64,000 bases of DNA from NCBI RefSeq assembly GCF_963675165.1, contig NC_087391.1:3398646-3462645 (forward strand). The letters are read 5' to 3'. Every line of letters begins with the position of its first letter. Position 1 is the stretch's first letter. Source of the stretch: Halichondria panicea. Taxonomy: Eukaryota > Porifera > Demospongiae > Suberitida > Halichondriidae. Made by a program: the position numbers and the translations under genes. Positions 23,801 to 35,111 of this stretch are shown here, in pieces. Below the pieces are notes generated by a model, which did no database searches, was not told the DNA's origin, and saw nothing but the letters and a program-made list of their open reading frames with translations.

Positions 23801-23977
23801 TTTGTTGCATCTACAGCAGGTCATTTCTTTCCAATTGGTACACACCGGGGATACAAAAAATTGCGGTCGATGGGGCTGGGCTGCACTCTTTTGAGTGGCC
23901 AAGAAAGGAAAAAATAATAAGTGAAAGAATAAATAAAAGAACAAATAAAAGAAAGAGCAGGGACTCAGCACGAGCAA
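20896..23977 (-). pseudogene. LINE with Cys-rich N-terminus, RT and R2-like C-terminal end
   Basis: Minus strand, N to C. A Cys cluster (CCRCNKTGRCRNCSC..CLSC) lies at 23,750-23,835. A conserved region (RRMILWKDGDFIELMKEG) lies near 23,250. RT motifs follow: PGVRPIGVCETARRIIAKA near 22,750, [10 protein letters not shown] near 22,450 and a YADDASASG catalytic box at 22,350-22,380. The C-terminal zinc motif is C-x-C-x8-H-x4-C (CKCGKTFSVEHVLSC), followed by RHNEI, ARLDIAANG and YFDVRVF. That arrangement resembles the CCHC plus restriction-like endonuclease end of R2-type elements, where the nuclease nicks a chosen target. The frame shifts at several points and part of the RT is shortened, so it is a relic. 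Exact clade not assigned. Confidence 0.75.
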
Positions 23978-24350
23978 TTCTCAGGACTCTAGCTCTCAGC
24001 ACGGTTTCGGTCTCAGTGTGGTCTTGGTCTCAGTGCGGTAGGGGTAGAGATAGACCTGGGCCTATAAGATCGGAGAGATCAGAGTCCCTCAGTCCCCAGT
24101 CTCTCTATCAGTTTCTCTTAGTTTCTCTTAGCACGGTCTCTTAGTTTCTCTCAGCACCTCTCAGCACGGTCTCTTAGTTTCTCTCAGCACACAGTCTCTC
24201 TCTCAGTCTCTTAGTTTCTTAGTTTCTCAGTCTCTTAGTCTCTTAGTTTCTCTCAGCACCTCTCAGCAGGGTCTCTTAGTTTCTCTCAGCACGGTCTCTT
24301 AGTTTCTCTCAGCACACAGTCTCTCTCTCAGCCTCTTAGCACGGTGACTT
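23975..24350. repeat. CT-rich minisatellite
   Basis: Irregular repeats of TCTCTTAGTTTCTCTCAGCAC with variants. It lies just upstream of the LINE N-terminus and may be its 5' leader. Confidence 0.8.
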
Positions 24351-24424
24351 TCTAAATTTATTAATTAGGGGGCGTAGTTACATACGTCCGCCATTTTGAG
24401 TGGCAAAAAGCACGAGTGGCAACC

Positions 24425-24426
<2 letters not shown>

Positions 24427-24455
<29 letters not shown>
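24427..24455. repeat. Poly(T) tract
   Basis: About 29 consecutive T. It separates the CT-rich region from the G-rich minisatellite, and could be the A-tail of a minus-strand retroposed copy or simple slippage. Confidence 0.85.
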
Positions 24456-24457
<2 letters not shown>

Positions 24458-24461
24458 GGTT

Positions 24462-24790
24462 AACCCGATGGGCGTGGGCGGCCACGGGTTATAGTAGTCG
24501 TTACCCGAGGCGCGTGGGCGGCCATGGGTATAGTAGTCTGTTGGTTTGTTACCCGAGGCGCGCGTGGGCGGCCACGGGTATAGTAGTCTGTTGGTTTGTT
24601 ACCCGAGGCGCGTGGGCGGCCACGGGTATAGTAGTCTGTTGGTTTGTTACCCGAGGCGCGTGGGCGGCCACGGGTATAGTAGTCTGTTGGTTTGTTACCC
24701 TAGGCGCGCGTGGGCGGCCACGGGTATAGTAGTCTGTTGGTTTGTGCCGCGGCCAGCGGGTATAGTAGTCTGTTGGTTTGTTTGTCTGTT
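24462..24790. repeat. G-rich minisatellite, about 50-60-bp unit
   Basis: Six to seven head-to-tail units of GTTACCCGAGGCGCGTGGG then CGGCCACGGGTATAGTAGTC then TGTTGGTTT. The unit recurs singly near 26,836-26,882 and as about four copies at 28,895-29,100, always next to a TTTG run of the main repeat. Open frames through it are an artefact of unit length. Confidence 0.9.
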
Positions 24791-27700
24791 TGTTTGTTTG
24801 TCACGAGAATCTCTACTCACCTGGATGCCATAGCGCTGCGTTTGCATCATGGATAGCCTTCACACAACAATATCTTGATTTAAATAGTGGCAGATTTTGA
24901 TGTTAAAGTTTCTTTGTCGAATAAAAGCGAGCAAAAGCTAAACTTGCCCGTTGGCAGCTGCTAACTACACGCGGCCTTTATTCGAGATACCCTATTTACA
25001 TTGTGATTTTTCCACATGGGTTACTTACAGCTGAAGTGATCCTGTACCAGGAACAATGGAACAGGGTCACTAAGTAGAAAGCTAGAATTATCTACCTTTG
25101 CTGACTACGTATTTGCAGCTGAAGTGATCCTGTACCAGGAACAATAAAAGCTAAAATTGTGACTGGTTGCTGGATCCTATATACTCCAGCCTGGCAGGAC
25201 TCTCTAAGCCTAAGACTCCAGGCTTCTTTGCTGTGATCCCAGTCCACAGTGCATGTCTCATGTGACATGTACCACTCAATGTTTCAGCATGCCATGCCTC
25301 CAGTGTTTAGCTATTGAGTTGCTGTGCTGGTCATACATGCTACATGCACTGCATTATCTTTATTATCATGTCACCAGCCGGCCGAGGGTTTGCACTTTAG
25401 TGCTCTAGTTTGTTTGTTTGTTTGTTTGTTTGTCTGTTTGTCACTAGTATATCTACTCACCTGGATGCCATAGCGCTGCGTTTGCAGCATAGGTAGCCTT
25501 CACATAACAATATCTTGGTTTAAATAGTGGCAGATTTTGATGTTAAAGCTTCTTTGTCGAGCAAAAGCTAAGAAGCTTGAATAAGCTTGTGACTAGGTCT
25601 GCTTACCTGGATGTTCTAGCACTGCGTTTACAGCATGAGTAGCCTCCACACAATAAGTTAGTACTTTTGATAGTGGCAGCTTTCGGTGTTAAAGCTTCTT
25701 TGTCTAATAAAAGCGAGCAAAATGTAGCTTGAACAGAACTTGCACATGCGTTACTTATAACTGAAGTGATCCTGTACCAAGAACGATGGAACAGGGTCAC
25801 TACAGTAGAAAGCTGTATATACCAGGAACAATGGAAGAGGGTCACTAAAGTAGAAGCTTGAATATAGCTCCTGCTGCTGACTGGGATCTTACTCCATGCA
25901 GAACCTGGAGCCATACTTCTCTGAGACTCCGGCTTCTTTACTGTGATCCTAATCCACAGTGCATATATCTATAGTACCACTACCTGTTCTCAAATGTTTC
26001 AGCATGCCTCCAGTCTGGTTTAGTTTTATTGCTCCTGAGTTGCTGTGCAAGTCATACATGACAACAACATCACTATATGCACTGCATTATATTTCTGGTT
26101 TCTTTATAATCATGTCACCAGCCGAGGGTTTGCACTTTAGTGCTCTAGTTTGTTTGTTTGTTTGTTTGTTTGTCTGTTTGTCACGAGTATATCTACTCAC
26201 CTGGATGCCACAGCACTGCGTTTACAGCATGGATAGCCTTCACACAACAATATCTTGGTTTAAATAGTGACAGATTGTGATGTTAAAGCTTCTTTGTCGA
26301 GCAAAAGCTAAGAAGCTTGAACGAGCTTGTGACTGGGTCTTCTTACCTGGATGCTCTAGCACTGCGTTTACAGCATGGGTAGCCTCCACATAACAAGTCA
26401 GTACTTCTAATAGTGGCAGCTTTCGGTGTTAAAGCTTCTTTGTCTAATAAAAGCGAGCAAAATGTAGCTTGAACAGAACTTGCACATGCGTTACTTATAA
26501 CTGAAGTGATCCTGTACCAGGTCCAGAAACAATGGAACAGGGTTACTAAAGTAGAAAGCTTGCTTTAGCTGACTGGGATCCATGCAGGACCTGGAGCCAT
26601 ATTTCTCTGAGACTCCAGGCTTCTTTGCTGTGATCCTAATCCACAGTGCATATTATCTATAGTACTACTTGTTCTCAAATGTTTCAGCATGCCTCCAGTC
26701 TGGTTTAGTTTTATTGCTCCTGAGTTGCTGTGCAAGTCATGCATGATGATGATAACAACATCACTATATGCACTGCATTATATCAGTCTTTTGGTTTCAT
26801 GTCACCAGCCGAGGGTTTGCACTTTAGTGCTCTAGTTACCCGAGGCGCGCGTGGGCGGCCACGGGTATAGTAGTATGTTGGTCTGTTTGTTTGTTTGTTT
26901 GTTTGTTTGTTTGTCACAGGTATATCTACTCACCTGGATGCCACAGCGCTGCGTTTACAGCATAGATAGCCTTCACACAACAATATCTTGATTTAAATAG
27001 TGGCAGATTTTGATGTTAAAGCTTCATTGTCGAGCAAAAGCTAAGAAGCTTGAACTTGCACGTTGGCAGCTAGCTAGCTACACGTGGCCTTGATTACGTA
27101 GTTGCAGCTGAAGTGATCCTTACCAAATATAATTATAGTAGAGAGCTAAAATTGTGACTGGTTGTTGGCTGACTCTGGATCCTATACTCCAGCCTGGCAG
27201 GAGCCATACCTCTTTAAGTCTAAGCTCCAGGCTTCTTTGCTGTCATTCCTGTCCACAGTGCATGTCTAATGTGACATGTACCACTCAATGTTTCAGCATG
27301 CCTCCAAGTCTGGTTTAGTTTTATTGCTCTTGAGTTGCTGTGCTAGTCATACATGCTACATGCACTGCATTATCACTCTTCTGGTTTCTTTATTATCATG
27401 TCACCAGCCGAGGGTTTGCACTTTAGTGCTCTAGTTTGTTTGTTTGTTTGTTTGTCTGTTTGTCACTATTATATCTACTCACCTGGATGCCATAGCGCTG
27501 CGTTTGCAGCATAGGTAGCCTTCACATAACAATATATTGGTTTAAATAGTGGCAGATTTTGATGTTAAAGCTTCTTTGTCGAGCAAAAGCTAAGAAGCTT
27601 GAATAAGCTTGTGACTAGGTCTGCTTACCTGGATGTTCTAGCACTGCGTTTACAGCATGAGTAGCCTCCACACAAGAAGTTAGTACTTTTGATAGTGGCA

Positions 27701-28894
27701 GCTTTCGGTGTTAAAGCTTCTTTGTCTAATAAAAGTGTCTAATAAAAGCGAGCAAAATGTAGCTTGAACAGAACTTGCACATGCGTTATTATAACTGAAG
27801 TGATCAACGATGGAACAGGGTCACTACAGTAGAAAGCTGTATATACCAGGAACAATGGAACAGGGTCACTAAAGTAGAAGCTTGAATATAGCTCCTGCTG
27901 CTGACTGGGATCCTACTCCATGCAGAACCTGGAGCCATACTTCTCTGAGACTCCAGGCTTCTTTACTGTGATCCTAATCCACAGTGCATATATCTATAGT
28001 ACCACTACCTGTTCTCAAATGTTTCAGCATGCCTCCAGTCTGGTTTAGTTTTATTGCTCCTGAGTTGCTGTGCAAGTCATACATGATAACAACATCACTA
28101 TATGCACTGCATTATATTTCTGGTTTCTTTATAATCATGTCACCAGCCGAGGGTTTGCACTTTAGTGCTCTAGTTGTTTGTTTGTTTGTTTGTCTGTTTG
28201 TCACGAGTATATCTACTCACCTGGATGCCATAGCGTTGCGTTTGCAGCATAGGTAGCCTTCACAGAACAATATCTTGATTTAAATAGTGGCAGATTTTGA
28301 TGTTAAAGCTTCTTTGTCGAGCAAAAGCTAAGAAGCTTGAATAAGCTTGTGACTAGGTCTGCTTACCTGGATGTTCTAGCACTGCGTTTACAGCATGAGT
28401 AGCCTCCACACAACAAGTTAGTACTTTTGATAGTGGCAGCTTTCGGTGTTAAAGCTCCTTTGTCTAATAAAAGCGAGCAAAATGTAGCTTGAACAGAACT
28501 TGCACATGCGTTACTTATAACTGAAGTGATCCTGTACCAAGAACGATGGAACAGGGTCACTAAAGTAGAAAGCTGTATATACCAGGAACATGGAACACTA
28601 AAGTAGAAGCTTGAATTATAGCTCCTGCTGCTGACTGGGATCCTACTCCATGCAGAACCTGGAGCCATACTTCTCTGAGACTCCAGGCTTCTTTACTGTG
28701 ATCCTAATCCACAGTGCATATATCTATAGTACTCAAATGTTTCAGCATGCCTCCAGTCTGGTTTAGTTTTATTGCTCCTGAGTTGCTGTGCAAGTCATAC
28801 ATGATAACAACATCACTACATGCACTGCATTATATTTCTGGTTTTTTTATAATCATGTCACCAGCCAAGGGTTTGCACTTTAGTGCTCTAGTTT

Positions 28895-29100
28895 GGTTTG
28901 TTACCCGGGGCGCGCGTGGGCGGCCACGGGTATAGTAGTCTGTTGGTCTGTTTGTTACCCGAGGCGCGTGGGCGGCCACGGGTATAGTAGTCTGTTGGTT
29001 TGTTTGTTACCCGAGGCGCGTGGGCAGCCACGGGTATAGTAGTCTGTTGGTTTGTTACCCGAGGCCGCCGCGGCCAGCGGGTATAGTAGTCTGTTGGTTT
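28895..29100. repeat. G-rich minisatellite, second block
   Basis: About four units of the same ACCCGAGGCGCG...CGGCCACGGGTATAG repeat, inserted at the TTTG run of one array unit. Confidence 0.85.
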
Positions 29101-31720
29101 GTTTGTCTGTTTGTTTGTTTGTCACGAGAATCTCCACTCACCTGGATGCCATAGCGCTGCGTTTGCAGCATGGATAGCCTTCACACAACAATATCTTGAT
29201 TTAAATAGTGGCAGATTTTGATGTTAAAGTTTCTTTGTCGAATAAAAGCGAGCAAAAGCTAAACTTGCCAGTTGGCAGCTGCTAACTACACGCGGCCTTT
29301 ATTCGAGATACCCTATTTACATTGTGATTTTCCCACATGGGTTACTTACAGCTGAAGTGATCCTGTACCAAGAACAATTGTACCAAGAACAATGGAACAG
29401 GGTCACTAAGTAGAAAGCTAGAATTATCTACCTCTGCTGACTACGTATTTGCAGCTGAAGTGATCCTGTACCAGGAACAATAAAAGCTAAAATTGTGACT
29501 GGTTGCTGGATCCTATATACTCCAGCCTGGCAGGACTCTCTAAGCCTAAGACTCCAGGCTTCTTTGCTGTGATCCCAGTCCACAGTGCATGTCTCATGTG
29601 ACATGTACCACTCAATGTTTCAGCATGCCATGCCTCCAGTGTTTAGCTATTGAGTTGCTGTGCTGGTCATACATGCTACATGCACTGCATTATCTTTATT
29701 ATCATGTCACCAGCCGAGGGTTTGCACTTTAGTGCTCTAGTTTGTTTGTTTGTTTGTTTGTCTGTTTGTCACGAGTATATCTACTCACCTGGATGCCATA
29801 GCGCTGCGTTTGCAGCATAGGTAGCCTTCACAGAACAATATCTTGATTTAAATAGTGACAGATTTTGATGTTAAAGCTTCTTTGTCGAGCAAAAGCTAAG
29901 AAGCTTGAATAAGCTTGTGACTAGGTCTGCTTACCTGGATGTTCTAGCACTGCGTTTACAGCATGAGTAGCCTCCACACAACAAGTTAGTACTTTTGATA
30001 GTGGCAGCTTTCGATGTTAAAGCTCCTTTGTCTAATAAAAGCGAGCAAAATGTAGCTTGAACAGAACTTGCACATGCGTTACTTATAACTGAAGTGATCC
30101 TGTACCAAGAACAATGGAACAGGGTCACTAAAGTAGAAAGCTGTATATACCAGGAACATGGAACACTAAAGTAGAAGCTTGAATTATAGCTCCTGCTGCT
30201 GACTGGGATCCTACTCCATGCAGAACCTGGGGCCATACTTCTCTGAGACTCCAGGCTTCTTTACTGTGATCCTAATCCACAGTGCATATATCTATAGTAC
30301 TCAAATGTTTCAGCATGCCTCCAGTCTGGTTATTGCTCCTGAGTTGCTGTGCTAAGTCATACATGATAACAACATCACTACATGCACTGGATTATATTTC
30401 TGGTTTCTTTATAATCATGTCACCAGCCGAGGGTTTGCACTTTAGTGCTCTAGTTTGTTTGTCTGTTTGTTTGTCACAGGTATATCTACTCACCTGGATG
30501 CCACAGCACTGCATTTACAGCATGGATAGCCTTCACACAACAATATCTTGGTTTAAATAGTGACAGATTGTGATGCTAAAGCTTCTTTGTCGAGCAAAAG
30601 CTAAGAAGCTTGAACAAGCTTGTGACTGGGTCTGCTTACCTGGATGCTCTAGCACTGCGTTTACAGCATAGGTAGCCTCCACACAACAAGTCAGTACTTC
30701 TAATACTGGCAGCTTTCGGTGTTAAAGCTTCGTTGTCTAATAAAAGCGAGCAAAATGTAGCTTGAACAGAACTTGCACATGCGTTACTTATAACTGAAGT
30801 GATCCTGTACCAGGTCCAGAAACAATGGAACAGGGTCACTAAGTAGAAAGCTGTATATACCAAGAACAATGGAACAGGGTCACTAAAGCAGAAAGCTTGA
30901 ATTATAGCTCCTGCTTTTAGCTCTGGGATCTAGGACCTGGAGCCATACTTCTCTGAGACTCTAGGCTTCTTTGCTGTGATCCTAATCCACAGTGCATATA
31001 GTACCACTACCTGTTCTCAAATGTTTCAGCATGCCTCCAGTCTGGTTTAGTTTTATTGTTCCTTAGTTGCTGTGCAAGTCATACGTAATAACAACATCAC
31101 TATATGCACTGCATTATATTTCTGGTTTCTTTATAATCATGTCACCAGCCGAGGGTTTGCACTTTAGTGCTCTAGTTTGTTTGTTTGTAATGTGTGAGTC
31201 TACTCACCTGCATGCCATGGCACTGCGTTTACAGCATGGATAGCCTTCATACAACAAGTTATTAATTTTAATAGTGGCAGAATTTCATGTTAAACCTTCG
31301 TTGTCAAATAAAAACGAGCAAAAGCTAAGAAGCTTGTGACTGGGTCTGCTTACCTGGATGCTCTAGCACTGCGTTTACAGCATGGGTAGCCTCCACACAA
31401 CAAGTCAGTACTTCTAATAGTGGCAGCTTTCGGTGTTAAAGCTTCGTTGTCTAATAAAAGTGAGCAAAATGTAGCTTGAACAGAACTTGCACATGCGTTA
31501 CTTATAACTGAAGTGATCCTGTACCAGGTCCAGAAACAATGGAACAGGGTCACTAAAGTAGAAAGCTGTATATACCAGGAACAATATTGGAACAGGGTCA
31601 CTAAACCAGAAAGCTTGCTTTAGCTGACTGGGATCCATGCAGGACCTGGAGCCATACTTCTCTGAGACTCCATGCTTCTTTGCTGTGATCCTAATCCACA
31701 GTGCATATATTTATAGTACT

Positions 31721-32581
31721 AGAGTAAGTAACCTATCTTCGCCAGACACCTATAATCGGCGGCTATTGCACGAAGCACAAGACAATTTTGCACAAAACTA
31801 ACTACATGGATCTACAGATGGGTAAGAAAGTAACAGCTCCCCAAAATTTGGAAAGAATAACTTGCTTGCGGAGGGAATGGTGGTCATGAGAAATGAGCTG
31901 CCGAATGCATCGATAATCGTCAGTGAGACATTTATCTCCGTCTTTGCACGCTTACCAAGCACTGAAACTACCAACACTAAACAATACTTCTTGGCACAAC
32001 TCTAACTAGTGAGCACTACTTGCAGGCAAAGCAGCGTTAGCTGCAGATCGAGCCCCACCCAGCCTGGCATGACGAAAATTTTGCAAAAAATAATGCTGAT
32101 TCAGCAATAATTGTGCACATTCAGCAATAATTGTGGCAAATTAAACTGGGATTACCTCGATTTCAGGCCGCCCTGAAGATATGTGCACAATTATTGCTGA
32201 ATCAGCACTATTTTTTTGCAAAATTTTCGTCATGCCTAGCTGGGTGGGGCTCGATCTGCAGCTAACGCTGCTTTGCCTGCAAGTAGTGCTCACTAGTTAG
32301 AGTTGTGCCAAGAAGCATTGTTTAGTGTTGGTAGTTTCAGTGCTTGGTAAGCGTGCAAAGACGGAGATAAATGTCTCACTGACGATTATCTATGCATTCG
32401 GCAGCTCATTTCTCATGACCACCATTCCGTCCGCAAGCAAGTTATTCTTTCCAAATTTTGGGGAGCTGTTACTTTCTTACCCATCTGTAGATCCATGTAG
32501 TTAGTTTTATGCAAAATTGTCTTGTGCTTCGTGCAATAGCCGCCGATTATAGGTGTCTGGCGAAGATAGGTTACTTACTCT
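31721..32581. mobile_element. 861-bp hairpin element with arms of about 400 bp
   Basis: The arms are 31,721-32,120 and 32,181-32,581, nearly identical inverted copies, with a 60-bp loop. The ends are AGAGTAAGTAACCTATCTTC and its complement. ACT is present on both sides, and neighbouring array units show the uninterrupted site (TAGTAC..TACCTG), so this is an insertion with about a 3-bp duplication. There is no coding potential. The arm contains GCTGATTCAGCAATAATTG, also present in the 11.1-11.7 kb palindrome. Confidence 0.9.
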
Positions 32582-33536
32582 ACTACCTGTTCTCAAATGT
32601 TTCAGCATGCCTCCAGTCTGGTTTAGTTTTATGGCTCCTGAGTTGCTGTGCAAGTCATGCATGATGATGATAACAACATCACTATATGCACTGCATTATA
32701 TCAGTCTTCTGGTTTCTTTATAATCATGTCACCAGCCGAGGGTTTGCACTTTAGTGCTCTAGTTTGTTTGTTAACCCGTAGTCGTTTGGTTTGTTTGTTT
32801 GTTTGTTTGTTTGTTTGTTTGTGACAGGTGAATCTACTCACCTGGATGCCACAGCACTGCGTTTACAGCATGGATAGCCTTCATACAACAAGTTATTAAT
32901 TTTAATAGTGGCAGAATTTCATGTTAAACCTTCGTTGTCAAATAAAAACGAGCAAAAGCTAAGAAGCTTGTGACTGGGTCTGCTTACCTGGATGCTCTAG
33001 CACTGCGTTTATAGCATGGGTAGCCTCCACACAACAAGTCAGTACTTCTAATAGTGGCAGCTTTCGGTGTTAAAGCTTCGTTGTCTAATAAAAGTGAGCA
33101 AAATGTAGCTTGAACAGAACTTGCACATGCGTTACTTATAACTGAAGTGATCCTGTACCAGGTCCAGAAACAATGGAACAGGGTCACTAAAGTAGAAAGC
33201 TGTATATACCAGGAACAATGGAACAGGGTCACTAAAGTAGAAAGCTTGCTTTAGCTGACTGGGATCCGTGCAGGACATGGAGCCATACTTCTCTGAGACT
33301 CCAGGCTTCTTTGCTGTGATCCTAATCCACAGTGCATATATCTATAGTACTACTACCTGTTCTCAAATGTTTCAGCATGCCTCCAGTCTGGTTTAGTTTT
33401 ATTGCTCCTGAGTTGCTGTGCAAGTCATGCATGATGATGATAACAACATCACTATATGCACTGCATTATATCAGTCTTCTGGTTTCTTTATAATCATGTC
33501 ACCAGCCGAGGGTTTGCACTTTAGTGCTCTAGTTTG

Positions 33537-34194
33537 CAAAAGTTTGCAGCTCTACTATGGCTGAGTGTGATGCAGGGAGAGTCTCCAACTACTTTCAAGA
33601 ACTAAAATAGGGTGCTATAAAGCTATCATGTCAAGAAAAGGAGCATAAACAACAAGACAATGGATAAACCATGCAAACCAATTAACTGAATTGTAGATTT
33701 ATAGAGCTGCACACACATGAAAATGTTTGTCTATTGCACTGATTTCTGTTTCCATATCATGTTTATGTTCAGTATCTCTGGAGAGAGAGCGTCTTGACTC
33801 TTTCTGCCTGTGATAGAGTGAATAACAAAACGGTAGTTTTGCAACTTTTGTGCTCCCCATTCTTTCTCTTGGCTGCAGCTACCCATCAACTATGGCTTTC
33901 TAGATATAGAAGAAAGCAATACAATGATAGTCTTGATCCTTTAGAGTGTCTGATTGCATTACCAACAGTGTAGCAGCTCTAACCGTAGCTCAACTTTTAG
34001 CATTTAGCCTATGTATCAAGGTACTTTTTGCCACTCAAAATGGCGGACATATGTAACCACGCCCCTTTTCCAAGAGTTTTTGTGTGGCCACACCCCTTTT
34101 TGGCCGGAAGTGGGCGGATCTGCATAACCTCTATAGAGCATATCAAAAAGCATAGTGCCATATGCTTTCCCTTACCAGTTTGATCGATCACAGC
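33537..34194. other. Noncoding stretch
   Basis: No gene recognised. 34,025-34,060 (CACTCAAAATGGCGGACAT) is the inverse of sequence at 24,388-24,412, marking a shared dispersed fragment. Confidence 0.45.
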
Positions 34195-34837
34195 ACAAGC
34201 TGTATAGTCTCGAATACCCGCCTCAACCTAAAAGCTTGAGTCTGGTCAAACTCACATATGAACTTTGTTCTGCACAGTCAGCAAAGTCAAGTGGACTACA
34301 CGCCCACAAGCATAGTGATAAAGCCACAAGCCACCGCATGTTAGGGACAGAACATACACAGAGCTAGAGGGCTATATCAGACAGTGTATCAATTAAGGCT
34401 AGGAGTTGAAAGCCTACGAGAAAAACACTGAGCTTGAAGCCATCATTGCACAGAGCTAGAGGGGCATGAAACCATGGTCGACGGTCACATTCACATAAAT
34501 GAGCATTTAGGCTGTTAATTTCGACAAGGTGTTCCAAAGGTCCTGTTGCTAGTCTGGAGAGTTCTGGTATCATATCCTTACAACTCTCTCCATGAATTTT
34601 CCTACGTCGCCTTCTGCATGTCTGGGGCTAATTCTTTCTACTAGTAACAATCCATGCTGCTGTGGCGGTTAGCTATAATGATATTCATGTAGACTATAAT
34701 TTTATTCATGTTCCACCCCCACTTGTGGCCAATTAAATGTCCAAGAAATTCCTGGACACACTTGAACCAAACCACAATGTGAGTTTGACCAGACTCAAGC
34801 TTTTAGGTTGAGGCGGGTATTCGAGACTACAAGCTGT
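34195..34837. repeat. Inverted repeat, arms of about 62 bp
   Basis: 34,195-34,257 and 34,777-34,837 are inverted copies (CTCGAATACCCGCCTCAACC and TAAAAGCTTGAGTCTGG within the arm), separated by about 520 bp of noncoding sequence. Probably a MITE or its fold-back remnant. Confidence 0.75.
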
Positions 34838-35111
34838 ATTGGTTTGTACAAGTACATCATTGTAGACGTCATGTGAGGTGTCTTTGGTAAAAAAAGTACC
34901 ACTGCGTCTGCCGGAGAATGTGTTTCGCAAGACTAGTAACCATTACTATTTGAAAAGGTAAGCTCTTAGGTACCTAGTACCTATTGATAGGCGAATTAAA
35001 TTGAACAAAATTTTTGTGTAAGTGAGTTTTAACTATTTCAAAGCAACACTTTTTAACATGTATTTTCTTGTCTGTACACAATCATGTTGTAGAGGAATCA
35101 AATAAATAAAA

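Larger units (their letters stand above)
24791..33536. repeat. Tandem array of 600-850-bp repeats (main dispersed repeat)
   Basis: About eleven units in the same orientation, marked by GGGTTTGCACTTTAGTGCTC near 25,388, 26,126, 26,815, 27,415, 28,150, 28,870, 29,708, 30,432, 31,155, 32,750 and 33,515. After each marker come a TTTG microsatellite, CTCACCTGGATGCCATAGCG, one or two TTAAAGCTTCTTTGTC blocks, GCTGAAGTGATCCTGTACC, TTCTTTGCTGTGATCC and TGTTTCAGCATGCC. Most units carry a second, related half-block with TTACCTGGATG. Read on the minus strand these blocks end in CATCCAG/GTGAGT or CATCCAG/GTAAGC, matching a splice donor. Divergent single copies lie elsewhere in the window. Confidence 0.9.

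Noticed and set aside
24462-24790. CRISPR-like array of regularly spaced repeats
   Set aside because: Units are contiguous tandem repeats without unique spacers, in a eukaryotic genome, and no cas genes are present.
24400-24833. About 100-codon frames with a repeated GHGYSSLLVCYPRR motif
   Set aside because: Translation of the G-rich minisatellite; its copy number and frame vary freely.
25603-33232. Cys-containing peptide (LLCGGYSCCKRSA) read as a small secreted Cys-rich or toxin-like peptide family
   Set aside because: Only three or four Cys, no signal peptide, no start context, and it lies in a satellite unit. Kept only as a repeat-associated open frame.
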